Made by a program: the position numbers and the translations under genes. Positions 39,301 through 51,743 of a DNA stretch of 64,000 nt are shown here, one piece after another (the first letter of the stretch is position 1; each line of letters begins with the position of its first letter). The notes beneath the pieces are model-generated. The model ran no database searches. It had not been told where the DNA came from and was given only the letters and a program-made list of their open reading frames with translations. The DNA lies in assembly GCA_949752795.1 (NCBI GenBank), contig OX457074.1:6089527-6153526 (forward strand), given 5' to 3'. The DNA comes from Hyperoodon ampullatus. Taxonomy: Eukaryota > Chordata > Mammalia > Artiodactyla > Ziphiidae.

Positions 39301-40101
39301 CTACAAAGTAAGCCTTTAGCAGGAAAGTGAGTGATCAGGAAAGAACATCTTTCTGATGTTTATCTGGAACATCTGGAAAGAAATGTCCCTTATTGTCAAT
39401 TAATAAACTGGAATTCTAATCTATACATTAGTATTGTATGAATACAATCATTGTCAGTCTGTCATCAAGTGCCAAGTCACCTTTGGGTATACTGGTAAAG
39501 TCAAGTTTCTGGACATGAAAGGCTGAGAGGAACCGATGCTAGGCTGTAGAAAGTTTTTCAAAGTCATTCTAATCTGTGTTTTTAAAAAACCCTCTTGATA
39601 ATCAGTCTTGTGGGCAGCCTTCTGTCTGCCTCATGTATTCCCATATCCTCCATTAGGAATACTATCAGTAAGCATTACTTTCAACAGTTAGTTGGTAAAG
39701 AATATAGAGCTTGTATAGGCTCAAGAACTGATGATGAAAACTAGTTTTAGGAAATGTGTAGATTAGAGATGACAAGCACAAAGCATGCTTGCTACCACTC
39801 TACTGTCCTGTGTTCGTGGCAGACATTACTAACTGGTAGTGACACTCTGTGCTGCTGAACCTAGACTGACTCTAGGACTTTTCCTAATGACATTAATGCA
39901 GGAAGTCACAACTGGTGGCCTAGATTGGATCCTTGTGAGGTAAAACTCTGCCCTGTCTAGTTTAGATGGGTTGTTAGGGATTCTGGCCATCAAAATTACA
40001 GAAGTCAGCTGGAAAGGACCTAAAGGATGGTTTATCTTTTGAGTTTTTGAGCTGCTCTAATTACTAAAAAGTTTGTCTTTATATTGAACTGAAATCTGCC
40101 A
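36330..40101. other. Intergenic DNA, partly an old dispersed repeat
   Basis: About 36,900-38,400 reads like a widely scattered ancient mammalian repeat ('GGAATTTGGACTTGGTCCCATAG', then 'CATTGAAGG'); I do not name its family. A related scrap lies at 51,810-51,870. No exon is seen. (CAAA)n at 38,557-38,584. Confidence 0.4.
38557..38584. repeat. (CAAA)n microsatellite
   Basis: Seven AAAC units. Confidence 0.9.
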
Positions 40102-40106
40102 CACAA

Positions 40107-40546
40107 TGTAGCAGGGTAACTGAGGACATGGGAAAAGACGTGACCCAAGAATCGGCTCACCTAACAAGCTGGGTGCGTGAGAATGTTTCAGGACTGCAAG
40201 CAGTACTGATTGCTCTGGGCACTGACCCATGCATGTCCTCGGTATAATCGGGAACATAAGGAAATAAGGAGGTGCATTGATTAGATGTTCAAGGCCGACA
40301 CAGCCTGCGCTAAATAGGACCCTTTGTATTAGATAAAGTTATAAGTAAAGTACATCCAGCTCCTGAAATGTGCTTTTAACTACAAAAAGTGTAATAGATG
40401 TAAGATAAAGCCTAAATAAGTACGCCATAGTGGACTGAGGGTTTTGCTGTTTTGCCTGAGCGAGCAACAGCCCTCTACCACTGTGCTTTAACGCATACAT
40501 CTCATGTGTTGGACTCATTTTCGTCCCTGACTGAACAAATACAACA
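40107..40546 (-). mobile_element. Solo LTR, minus orientation
   Basis: 440-base LTR with TG...CA ends and a 5-base target duplication (minus-strand TTGTG; plus bases 40102-40106 and 40547-40551). It is nearly identical, in reverse, to the LTR at 49,931-50,367; I count about 17 differences by eye. There is no internal region, so it is the scar of an endogenous retrovirus or a related LTR element after LTR-LTR recombination. The family is not named. Confidence 0.9.
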
Positions 40547-40786
40547 CACAATATAGCTTGCATTTTGCCACATGGAACTTAGCTTTGGAGTCTTTTAGAT
40601 ATTTGAAGAGGGATACTTTGTCCTTCTAAATCTTTTATTTTCTAAGCAAAAGGGTCACCAGTTTATTCAGTTGTTCCTTAGATGACACTTCTATTATCAC
40701 CTAGGTTGCCATAACTTGGATCACTTCCAAATTTGCAGGATTTATCTGGCCTCTTTTTTTTTTTCTGTCTCTAGTATTAGTTCAAG

Positions 40787-40788
<2 letters not shown>

Positions 40789-40835
<47 letters not shown>
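40789..40835. repeat. (AT)n microsatellite
   Basis: About 23 pure AT units, likely length-variable. Confidence 0.95.
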
Positions 40836-40838
<3 letters not shown>

Positions 40839-43109
40839 TCATTTAAGCAATGCATGCTAACTGTGTTTTATTCCACTGCATCACTCTCCAGCATAATATT
40901 ACTTCTGGAGATATAATGCAGTACAGAATTTCTTGTTTTCCTATTAAATCTATAGAAATCATTTAAACTTAATAACTAATCATTAGTAACAAAATTCTCC
41001 TCTTCTCTTGGTTTCAGGCTTGCTTTCAGAATGGCTCAGGTGCCTTGAACATATTTTAATAGAAACTTGTTTTACTCACTTTTTGGGTTCACCCTCTTTT
41101 CTTGGGTGTGGGACCAAAGGCTTGTCCCTCAGATATTTTTGATTGTGGTGTTGATTAACTGGTTGGTTCCTAAGCTATAATTATCTTCCTCCTTCAATTA
41201 AAATTACATTTTTATATTACAACATGAGCTATTGCAAAATCGAATAATACACATTGGATCTTTATTTCCCTCTAAGCAACTTTCCCTGACAATAGATACT
41301 TTTTTCTTCTGGATTGTTAGGTGCTGAGGAGGACATTCCTACTGATAAAGGTCGATCAGTGGGCACTTGGCAGTATTGCTTTTTTCTGTTTTCCTGTGTC
41401 CTCACTTGCTATTATATAGAGATTAAAATACACTATATTGTTATTTCCAGCTTAGAGAATTTCAAGAGACTCATGAACTAGAACCATACTGATATGACAG
41501 CATAACTGGTGCCAATGAAATATTGAATCAACATATGCTTTTATTTTAAACTGTGCCAAATGATGGGCTTGATTAATTGTTTTAACTGGATTTTATCTAA
41601 TACTTTCCCACGAAATTTTCAATCATTTTGACAATGTGTAAACTGAGTGTGATGTTTCTAAGCAGCACTTCAACCAACATGTATTTGGCATACCTACATT
41701 CTGCCAGGCCCTGCATTAGTGCTGGGAATTTATTTCTGGTTGGCCAAAAATACATGGTCCAGACTTTGAAGAGGAATCAGGCACATCAACTCATCTAAAA
41801 ATAAAGTTCAGACCACCATGGTCAAAGAGCATAGGGTTCTCAGAAGAAGACCTCTTAGTCTTGTGGGAAAGCATCCCAGGGGAGTTGCCCTTTGCTCCTG
41901 TTTCTGCCTACCCACTTCCACTTAGCACCACACATGGAGATTTTATGTACTCATCTAGGCTCTGCTCAAATGCTTCTTCCACCAAAAGAGTGGCCCTTGT
42001 CCTCATGCCCCAGCCCTGTGTATTCTCTCCCTTTTCCAACCTTCTCTGGTCCCTCATCTGCACTTTCTCTCATAGGCACGTCTCTTTATACCTCAAGGTA
42101 AGTTTATTTGCATATATGTGTATGTTTGCTCACTGTTGCTTCCGTAATGCCCAATAAATATTAGTTTGATTGAAAGAAAAGTCTATTTTAGATAGAACAC
42201 CTTGGTTAAATAAGGGGGAACAAGTTCTATTTTGATCTAGATTGCCAGGAGTATTAAGATTTTAGACTTAATTTTTTTTCATGGAAAGCTAATCTTCTAT
42301 CAGTTCGTTCAAGAGAACTGCTTTGTATCCATAGTTAGTTGATTGCCTGTGCACAAACCACACTCTAATGATGAATACAAGGATTCTGAGGTTGCTTCTA
42401 CAAATAAACATTAACGGACACATTTTTTTCCTTATAAAGACTTGACAGAAATCAAGTTACTCTATTTTGTGAAAACAACTCCTAGTACTCTTTAGATGGA
42501 TGGGAAAAAGTCCTCAGTTTAATTTGCTTAAGAAAAAGTCATGTATTAAATGACTCCCTATTGAAACTGAAGATCACTTTCTACTGAGTCATCAGCAATA
42601 GTGTACTGAGCAATACGATTTGTATCAGTATGTCTTGTGAAATTGCCAAGTCAGGAGTTGTATATATATTTTTTAAACTTTAATAACTTTATTGAGATAT
42701 AATTCACATACCATAAAACTCACCCATTTAAAGTGTACAATTCAATAGTTTTTAGTATATTCACAGAGTTGTGTGGGCTGGTTTATTTTATTTTAAAAAA
42801 GGAGTTATATATTTTAGATAAAAAATTCTTGTCTCCGTTGAGTGTCAAGTGTCTTAAAAGTTTTCTGAAAATATTAATAGAATCCAATGAATTTCTCAGT
42901 AAAATGCAAACAACTTCTTAATGGTGTTTTAGTCCCTGACAGCATAATTCCTTTATTAATATTTAAGGAGAATTCAGTAAGTGAGATTCATTTCCATGTG
43001 ACTCATACATTTGAAAAAATAACCAAAATGAATAGATTCAAATTAAATATAGTCAGAGCATCCTCTTAATGTCTCCTATGTGATGGCAACTGCTTAGCCT
43101 CTGTGCATT

Positions 43110-43321
43110 GATGGCCGTGTGTTTGCATTTTGTAAGTTTTATATATTTACTCTGAATTTTGCAATCTATTGCATGTGTGTAAAGCATTGCATTTACTCAG
43201 GATTTTGCTATAAGTTATACTATGCTTGTCAAAGGAAAAAAACCCCTAAGATTATGAATGATAATCCCCAAGAGCCCTGAGGCTTTCCTCAACCTGTTTT
43301 CTATGCCCTATATTTACTTGT
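43110..43321 (+). repeat. 212-bp direct duplication, copy 1
   Basis: Matches 46,115-46,331 from GTGTTTGCATT to CTATGCC...TTTACTTG with scattered changes. It is not a repeat family I recognise. Confidence 0.85.
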
Positions 43322-43649
43322 TGAATGAATGAATAAATAAATGGATGGATTTAGGAGACATGGAGCTTGACCTAGTTGAAAAGCTACAATTGAAGGATTT
43401 TTAGACCAACACTGATGGTGGAATAACTTTACTTGGATTGTTTAGCTAAAGTTCAGTTTGAGATACATAGGTTTGTTGAAATAGTGCTTTCTTATTTCAT
43501 GATTTTTCTCACCAAATCAAAGATAACTTAAATGACCCAAAACATCCTAAACGGAGATAAGTTATCATGATGATATAAGATGTCTGGATATATATGTATA
43601 TAGCAAGTGTTTTATAATGCACATTACACACTTTGGGGGTGTAGTTGTT

Positions 43650-43868
43650 TTTTTGTTTGTTTGTTTGTTTGTTTTGCGGTACGCGGGCCTCTCACTGCTG
43701 TGGCCTCTCCCGCTGCAGAGCACAGGCTCCGGACGCGCAGGCTCAGCAGCCATGGCTCACGGGCCCAGCCGCTCTGGGGCATGTGGGATCTTCCCGGACC
43801 AGGGCACGAACCCGTGTCCCCTGCATCGGCAGGCGGACTCTCAACCACTGTGCCACCAGGGAAGCCCC
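43650..43868 (-). mobile_element. CHR-type SINE
   Basis: (TTTG)n tail and full body; a short imperfect target duplication (GTGTAGTTG / GATGTAGTTT). Confidence 0.9.
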
Positions 43869-44521
43869 CTGGGATGTAGTTTTATATGATTAAGTTTTCA
43901 GGGTGCCAATATGTTGGAAAATGCAGCTAATCAACAAACCATTGTGTAACCTGCTGCTTTAGCTTTGTATCATGGGAATTACAATATTATATTGTCCTTT
44001 AACTCCTCAGAAATCACCTCTTCTGTTTGCTGTGTATCCTGGAGATGACAGATAATGCCAATAATGACGAAATGTTCACTGGGTTCTCCTCCCTGCTGAG
44101 ACCTACCTTCCCCTAGAGCGATTCTCATCTTCCCACTGGTTAACATGCGGGTCTCCTTGCACTTTCCGTCTCTACAAGCTGTAAAAACATCTGCCAGAGT
44201 CATGTAGGAGAGGGAGAGATTCCACTGAAGGCTTCAGTGGGGAATTGAGTCAAACTCTCCCACCTTCACATCACCCCTTGGAGGACTTTTCCTTACCCTC
44301 AGCCTCTGCCTCCTGAGACAGGAAAACGAAATGTCATTGTTTTGCTTTATTTCTAACACCACTGTCCAATGAATTCTGTATTACATAAAATTCTGGATCT
44401 AATTCTGCAGTGTTTGCTCCAGGATTATCTTTTGATTAGATGCTGATTGTATGTGTTTGTTTTTTTTTAAATAATGATGAAAATTTATCTTATTTTTTAT
44501 CAGCCTACTCAGTCACTTATT
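43869..44521. other. Unique intergenic DNA
   Basis: No gene seen; a 74-codon minus frame (44203-43979) has no recognisable domain. Confidence 0.5.
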
Positions 44522-44534
44522 AGGTAAGAGAGGG

Positions 44535-44741
44535 GGCTTCCCTGGTGGCCCAATGGTTGAGAGTCCGCCTGCCAATGCAGGGGACACGTGTTCGTGCCCC
44601 GGTCCGGGAAGATCCCACATGCTGCGGAGCGGCTGGGCCCGTGAGCCATGGCCGCTGGGCCTGCGCGTCCGGAGCCTGTGCTCCGCAACGGGAGAGGCCA
44701 CAACAGTGGGAGGCCTGCGTACTGCAAAAAAAAAAAAAAAA
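44535..44741 (+). mobile_element. CHR-type SINE
   Basis: Full body and A17 tail. Target duplication AGGTAAGAGAGGG at 44522-44534 and 44742-44754. Confidence 0.94.
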
Positions 44742-44976
44742 AGGTAAGAGAGGGAAGTTTGACATCAAAATTGTTCTGTCACCCAGAACCAGCACATAAG
44801 CCTGTTTAAAATGAATGTTTAGTGAAAACATCTTCAAGTACCTTGGAGTTACTTTTACTTAATTAAACGTAATATAAAAGGTAATTAAATATTTAAGATG
44901 ATCATACTTTAAAAATATGCCCTCAAAGTATTTGTTTAAGAGTATGGATTGCTCCTTCTAAAACTTATCAAACCCA

Positions 44977-45162
44977 GGGACTTCCCTGGAGATCCAGTGG
45001 TTAAGACTTCGCCTTCCAACGCAGGGGGTGCAGGTTTGATCTCTGATTGAGGAGCTAAGATCCCACATGCCTTGGGGCCAAAAAACCAAAGCATAAAACA
45101 GAAGCAGTACTGTAACAAATTCAATAAAAAATGGTCCACATCAAAAAATCTTTTAAAAAACC
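44977..45162 (+). mobile_element. Older CHR-type SINE
   Basis: GGGACTTCCCTGGAGATCCAG head and a longer non-tRNA tail. Target duplication CTTATCAAACCCA at 44964-44976 and 45163-45175. Confidence 0.9.
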
Positions 45163-46114
45163 CTTATCAAACCCATAAAAATGAATGAGGAAGTGTCATA
45201 TCTTCTAGAAGGAATTGACTAAGCCTCTCACACCTGTTAAATAATCAGCATATACCATGTGTGGAGCAGTATCACTTTTGCCAATTAAAAATGATGATGA
45301 CTTTATTCCATTTGCACCAATGCAACAAAGAAAAATAATGTATGAAACCTTATTATGCATTACCTTAATTCATAGAAACTGTGGTCATTTTCACTGGACT
45401 ATGTAAAGACTTATCTATAAATGGTGCTAAGTAAATATTTGTTGAATTAATGAATACACAAATAAATGAATATGGGATGCCCCATATGTATCCATAAGTA
45501 TACAAACTGGGCGTTGTTTAAAAAAATTAAAATTACACTTCAACTGGTTAAAAAAAGTTGTATTTGCAGCTATGTTCATTTGAAGTGTGAAACTGCAGGC
45601 TTAAGTGATTTTAAAAAATCCCAGGATATTTTCAAATAAATATTTCAAAATGGATACACTTTCCTCAGCAGAAACTTCATGTATATATATAGGAAATGGG
45701 TTCCAAGCTGATAACTAAAATGAATATATTCTGACCAGCCAAGTTCATAATACCCTGTGTTTATGGTGTTTTTCATGAGAATTACAAAATGCTGGGCTAA
45801 TGTGATTATATGTGATATTGTTATTGTCTTTTTGTGAAGGTAAATCATCTCAAGTTGAGTAACTTGTTTTGAGTAAAATAATAACTCACTGAATGAAGCC
45901 TGAAATACCATCTGGTTTCTATCTGTTAGACCCCATTGCCTCTGCATGGACTGTTTTATTTACAAGTCTGCTTTTATGATTTTGAAAAAAAATGCATTTC
46001 TTTAAGAATATATGCATAGTGAAACATAAACAATGGCATGTTTTAGCAACTAAAAATCCACAGTTAATTTAATCTGAAGGAAGACCAGAGTGCAAGAGTG
46101 GTTTCTAAAAGGCC

Positions 46115-46331
46115 TGGTGGCCCTGTGTTTGCATTCTATAGAGTTTAAATATTTACTCTGAATTTTGCAATCTAATGCATGTGTGTAAAGCATTGCACTT
46201 ACTCAGGATTTTGCTAACAGTTATACCATGCATGTTAAAGCAAAAAAAAAAAACCCTGAAAATTGTGAATGATAATCCCCAGAAGTCCTAAGATTTTCCT
46301 CAACCTGTTTTCTATGCCATCTGTTTACTTG
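46115..46331 (+). repeat. 212-bp direct duplication, copy 2
   Basis: Partner of 43,110-43,321, about 3 kb away in the same direction. Confidence 0.85.
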
Positions 46332-46689
46332 TAGAACCCTCCCCTTCAATCTGAGCAGTGACGTTAACATTAGCATCTTACAATTCTGACATGATTTGCA
46401 GCTTACAAAGCTCTTTCACAGAAACTGGTCTTTTTGAAGCTCGCAACAGCTTGTGATGTAGGGAGGATAAATATTATGACACCAACATGTCCTGTGAGAA
46501 AATTTGACCTCTTAGCAGTCAGCTAAGGAGATATATTTCAGGGGAAAAAGAAAATTGCACATTTCTTTTTTGAAATTGAAATTGTTTGGGAGTTTGCATG
46601 AAAAGAAGGAAAAGGATAAATAAGTCTAGGGGTCTGAGAGGAAATCTGCAAATTAATTTCTTTAGCTGTAGAGAAACTTTGTTTTTTCT

Positions 46690-46915
46690 CTCTATAATAA
46701 TAACAGCTACCATTTAGTTAGTGCTTATTCTGTGAAATGTGAATTAACTCACTGAATCCTCGTAAAAATCACGGTACTATTATTGCCTTGGTTTTTACAG
46801 ACCAAAGAACTGAAGAACAGAGGGGTAAATAAAACCAGTGGAAAATGACAGAGCTGGAACCCAAACCCAGGCATCAGCCTCTGCATCTGTGTTTTTAACT
46901 ACTGTGCTCCGTCGT
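46690..46915 (-). mobile_element. MIR SINE
   Basis: Reverse MIR: AACTCACTGAATCCTC, CAGAGCTGGAACCCAAACCC and TTTTAACTACTGTGCTCC. Confidence 0.7.
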
Positions 46916-47388
46916 GTGCTGGTTTAAACCAGCTCTCTAGGGGAATACATAAGTAGAGCCCAAGTCCCATAGTGTAGATATTCCCATCATGGCCAGTTTC
47001 AAGTTACCAATGATTTAATAGCCAGCTTGGGAAATTCCTGAATATTTATCAATCAGCACTTAAGAGCAGGTGCAAGCCTGCCCTAGCACATGATTGATTA
47101 TCCTACATGGCCTCTTCATGCTTTCAACACAGCATCGTCATGAAGACAGACTATTAAATTACTATTATTATTTAAAAATCAACTTTGAACTATGATTTAC
47201 ATACAATAAAAGGTACACATTTTAATTGTACAGTTTGAAGAATTTTGACTAATGGATATACCATCACCATAATCAAGATACAGAACATTTCCATTCATCT
47301 TAAATATTTTCTTGTGACTCTTCCTAGTTAACCAGTTAACTCCCACTTCACCAACCATTTCAGACTAGGCAACCACTGATCTGTTTTT

Positions 47389-47513
47389 TCGTTTGTTTTT
47401 TTCTTTTTTTTTTTTTTTTTGGCCACGCGACATGCAGGATCTTAGTTCCCGGACCAGGGATCAAAACCTTCCCCCCTGCATTGGAAGTGTGGAGCCTTTA
47501 CCACTGGACCACC
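47389..47513 (-). mobile_element. Older CHR SINE, first of a nested pair
   Basis: T-run, GGCCACGCGACATGCAGG, to GGACCACC. ACCACTGATCTGTTTTT lies on both sides. Confidence 0.85.
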
Positions 47514-47531
47514 ACCACTGATCTGTTTTTT

Positions 47532-47823
47532 ATTTTTTTAATTTATTTTTTAATTTGGCTGGTCAGGTCTTAGTTGTGGCACGCGGAACTTCGCTGTGGC
47601 ATGCGGAATCTTTCATTGCGACCTGCAGGCTCCTCTCTAGCTGTGGTGCACTGGCTTCAGAGCGCGTGGGCGGGCTTCTCTCTAGTTATGGTGCAGGGGC
47701 TCCAGAGCTCGCAGGCTTAGTTGCCCCCCGGCATGTGGGATCGTAGCTCCCCCACCAGGGATCGAACCCCAGTCCCCTTCATTAGAAGGCGGATTCTTAA
47801 CCACTGGACCACCAGGGAAGTCC
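47532..47823 (-). mobile_element. Long-form CHR SINE, second of the pair
   Basis: TTTGGCTGGTCAGGTCTTAG to CCACCAGGGAAGTCC. A further CCACTGATCTGTTTT follows, so the target word occurs three times. Confidence 0.85.
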
Positions 47824-48120
47824 CCACTGATCTGTTTTATGTCACTGTGGATTAGATTTTTTCCCCCCCAGAGTTTCCTATAAATGGAATCATACAGTAT
47901 ATATTCTTTTGTTCTAGCTTCTTTTGTTCAGCATAATGGTCTTGAAATTCATCCATGTTGTTTTTGTGTACATCCTTATTTATGGGTAGGTTGTATTCTA
48001 GCGTATGGATGTACCATAATTTATCCATTCACCAGGTGATTATTTTTCAACTGTGAATTCTGGTCATAAAAAGTCCTTTTATAAATATGTTGCTGAATGT
48101 TGCAGCCATAGCTTTTATTA

Positions 48121-48856
48121 AAAAGTTGTAGTGATGGAGAGGATACATTTAATTAGGATACTAATGGTTTTTAGTTTGATATTGAGTTTATGATACTAAT
48201 ATTAAACAATGACATTTTAATCTTAGATCCAGTACCAAGATTTAAGAAACATTTACTACCCCATTAAAAAGCCATTTACTTAGGTATATGAATACATTTT
48301 TTTCATTTGATGTTTGAGTATATTTTTAAAAGACTAGGTAGTTCAGACTGGCTGTCTGGTTCTCTACACTGTAAATAACTACTAGCTTTCTTTTTTACTT
48401 TATGCCTTATAGAACTTGCCTCTTTACTGGTGGACTTTCTGGAAACTAATACCACTTATTTAAATAAGAAAGTGTTAATTTATTAAGTTGATACTTTTAA
48501 ACAGGTTTGCTTTTTTCTTCTCTTTTCTTTCTCTCTTTCTTAAAACAAACAAACAAACAAACAAATCCCAAACCCATTTTGTAATATCCAGCATATCTCA
48601 AGTGGCTTAAAAAGCAGGATTAATTTTTTTTAAGGTTCATATCCTGAGATTCCAGTAGGTGGCACTCTTACAAAGCCTGAAGATTTGACTGCTTTGGCAA
48701 TGCGTGATTGTTTTCTAGATGGTTCCCTTTTTACTGTGACCAGTATACTTGCAAACCCATTTGTTCTGGATAACTAAAATTCATTTTCCCTCTAATTGTC
48801 AGAGTTGCATATACTGTTTGTTAAGCATTTAAAAAATGTACAAAAGAAAAAATAAG
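48121..48856. other. Unique DNA with a CTCF candidate
   Basis: (AAAC)n at about 48,545-48,564. No gene. Confidence 0.5.
48652..48665 (+). promoter_or_regulatory. Candidate CTCF site
   Basis: CCAGTAGGTGGCAC fits the CTCF core. It is in unique DNA about 200 bases left of a truncated L1, in plus orientation like the other two intergenic candidates. Confidence 0.45.
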
Positions 48857-50648
48857 TGGTGCTGGGAAAACTGGACAGGTACATGTAAAAGTATGAGATT
48901 AGATCACTCCCCAACACCATACACAAAAATAAGCTCAAAATGGATTAAAGACCTAAATGTAAGGCCAGAAACTATCAAACTCTTAGAGGAAAACATAGGC
49001 AGAACACTCTGTGACATAAATCACAGCAAGATCCTTTTTGACCCACCTCCTAGAGAAATGGAAATAAAAACAAAAATAAACAAATGGGAGCTAATGAAAC
49101 TTCAAAGCTTTTGCACAGCAAAGGAAACCATAAACAAGACCAAAAGACAACCCTCAGAATGGGAGAAAATATTTGCAAATGAAGCAACGGACAAAGGATT
49201 AATCTCCAAAATTTATAAGCAGCTCATGCAGCTCAATAACAAAAAAACAAACAACCCAATCCAAAAATGGGCAGAAGACCTAAATAGACAATTCTCCAAA
49301 GAAGATATACAAACTGCCAACAAACACATGAAAGAATGCTCAACATCATTAATCATTAGAGAAATGCAAATCAAAACTACAGTGAGATATCATCTCACAC
49401 CAGTCAGAATGACCATCATCAAAAATCTAGAAACAATAAATGCTGGAGAGGCTGTGGAGAAAAGGAAACACTCTTGCACTGCTGGTGGGAATGTGAATTG
49501 GTACAGCCACTATGGAGAACAGTATGGAGGTTCCTTAAAAAACTACAAATAGAACTACCATATGACCCAGCAACCCCAGTACTGGGCATATACCCTGAGA
49601 AAACCATAATTCAAAGAGAGTCATGTACCAAAATGTTCATTGCAGCTCTATTTACAATAGCCCAGAGATGGAAACAACCTAAGTGTCCATCATCGGATGA
49701 ATGGATAAAGAAGATGTGGCACATATATACAATGGAATATTACTCAGCCATAAAAAGAAACGAAATTGAGCTCTTTGTAATGAGGTGGATAGACCTAGGG
49801 TCTGTCATACAGAGTGAAGTAAGTCAGAAAGAGAAAGACAAATACCGTATGCTAACACATATATATGGAACTTAAGAAAAAAAATGTCATGAAGAACCTA
49901 GGGGTAAAACAGAAATAAAGACACAGACCTTGTTGCAGTTCAGTCAGAGACGAAAATGAGTCCAACACACGAGATGTATGCGTTAAAGCACAGTGGTAGA
50001 GGGCTGTTGCTCGCTCAGGCAAAACAGCAAAGCCCTCAGTCCACTATGGCGTATTTATTTAGGCTTTATCTTACCTCTATTATACTTTTTGTAATTAAAA
50101 GCACATTTCAGGAGCTGGATGTACTTTACTTATAACTTTATCTAATACAAAGGGTTCTATTTAGCGCAGGCTGTGTCGGCCTTGAACATCTAATCAGTGC
50201 ACCTCCTTATTTCCTTATGTTCCCGATTATACCGAGGACATGCGTGGGTCAGTGCCCAGAGCAATCAGTACTGCTTGCAGTCCTGAAACATTTGCACGCA
50301 CCCAGCTTGCTAGGTGAGCCGATTCTTGGATCATGTCTCTTCCCATGTCCTCAGTTACCCTTCTACAGACCTACTTGAGAATGGACTTGAGGATATGGGG
50401 AGGGGGAAGGGTAAGCTGTGACAAAGCGAGAGAGAGGCATGGACATATATACACTACCAAACGTAAGGTAGATAGCTAGTGGGAAGCAGCCGCATAGCAC
50501 AGAGAGATCAGCTCAGTGCTTTGTGACCCACTGGAGGGGTGGGATAGGGAGGGTGGGAGGGAGGGAGACGCAAGAGGGAAGGGATATGGGAATAGATGTA
50601 TATGTATAACTGATTTACTTTGTTATAAAGCAGAAACTAATAAAAAAA
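48857..50648 (+). mobile_element. 5'-truncated L1, interrupted by an LTR
   Basis: The ORF2 C-terminal part is readable in open frames at 48,857-49,875. The 3'UTR is at 49,876-49,930 and again at 50,368-50,648, after the LTR. A short A-run ends it. Confidence 0.9.
49931..50367 (+). mobile_element. Solo LTR, plus orientation
   Basis: 437-base LTR with TG...CA ends and the 5-base target duplication GACCT (49926-49930, 50368-50372), sitting in the 3'UTR of the L1. It is the inverted partner of the LTR at 40,107-40,546. No internal retroviral sequence. Confidence 0.92.
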
Positions 50649-51517
50649 ATTCTTCAAACACCTTGATTAATTTCCAAGAGATAACCACTCTAACAATTTA
50701 GTATATACAGTATTTTCCAGAACTTTCTCTAGCCTACCCGTACAATAAATGCATATAAAAGTAAAATATAAATTAATAAAATTTTAGATTTTAAAATAAT
50801 CATAATCATATACTTGTCTTTGTTTTCTGATCCTGTACCTGGGTTTTTTCTTATGAGTTATTTTTCTTTAAGACAGACCTCTCATTTCTGCAATTCATTC
50901 ATTGCTGAGTCTGAAAGGACCTTTCACATCTGTGTTGAATTAGGGCTTGCGGTGTAGTGAATGAGGCCTAGACTTTCATGATAAGGATTCTATGCTAACT
51001 GCATTTCTTGGCAGTGAGAGTAGGGTAAAGAGAACTTAAATAATAAGAAATCTAATGCTTCCTTTGCCAACTGAAGACTGTAGAATATTCTAAGATTTTA
51101 TCAGAATAGGATTGTGATTTTTAACTTGCTGGCTATTCCAGGAGATGCTAGCTATTGGTTCTTCCGTGGGAAATTTTGTGAAATCACTAATTTTTTAAAA
51201 ATAGATTTTTCTCCCACAGTATAACTTAAGGGCAGCCAATTTCCCCCAGAATGAACAATCCAAGAGACCAAGCCAGACAGAAATGCTTTTGTGACCTAAC
51301 CTTGGAACTCACACACTGTCACTCCTTCAATAAGTCTGCTTTACTCATTGTGGGAGGGAACAATGCTCAGGGGCATGAGTACCAGGAGGTGAGGCTCATT
51401 GGGACCATCTTGGAGGTTACCACAAGGAGTGGTTACTTTATCTATTTATTTCATTGAGGTCTAATTGACATATAACATTATATTAATAGTGTTGGGTATA
51501 CAACATAATGATTTAAT
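50649..51517. other. Unique intergenic DNA
   Basis: No gene seen; an L1M-like scrap at 51,445-51,510 continues after the SINE. Confidence 0.5.
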
Positions 51518-51733
51518 TTTTTTTTTTTTTTTTTTTTTTTTGCGGTACGCGGGCCTCTCACTGCAGTGGCCTCTCCCGTTGCGGGGCACAGGCCCCGGAT
51601 GTGCAGGCTCAGCGGCCATGGCTCACGGGCCCAGCCGCTCCGCGGCATGTGGGATCTTCCTGGACCAGGGCACGAACCCGTGTCCCCTGCATCGGCAGGT
51701 GGACTCTCAACCACTGCGCCACCAGGGGAGCCC
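51518..51733 (-). mobile_element. CHR-type SINE
   Basis: T24 run and full body. Target duplication ATGATTTAAT at 51508-51517 and 51734-51743. Confidence 0.93.
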
Positions 51734-51743
51734 ATGATTTAAT

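Larger units (their letters stand above)
40552..43649. other. Intergenic DNA with L2 and L1M scraps
   Basis: (AT)n at 40,789-40,835, an L2-like end at about 41,950-42,170 and an L1M scrap at 42,670-42,780 (TTATTGAGATATAATTCACA). No gene. Confidence 0.5.
45176..47169. other. Unique intergenic DNA with the second duplication copy and a MIR
   Basis: Holds 46,115-46,331 (duplication) and a reverse MIR at about 46,690-46,915. No gene. Confidence 0.5.
47170..48120 (-). mobile_element. Ancient L1M fragment holding two SINEs
   Basis: Old-L1 text before (TACAATAAAAGGTACACATTT) and after (AATGGAATCATACAGTATAT; GGATGTACCATAATTTATCC) the SINE pair. Confidence 0.6.

Noticed and set aside
48836..49552. 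A 238-codon plus frame
   Set aside because: It is the C-terminal part of ORF2 in a 5'-truncated L1.
49931..50367. Possibility of one complete retrovirus between the two LTRs
   Set aside because: The LTRs are in opposite orientation, each has its own target duplication, and the DNA between has no gag, pol or env-like frame.
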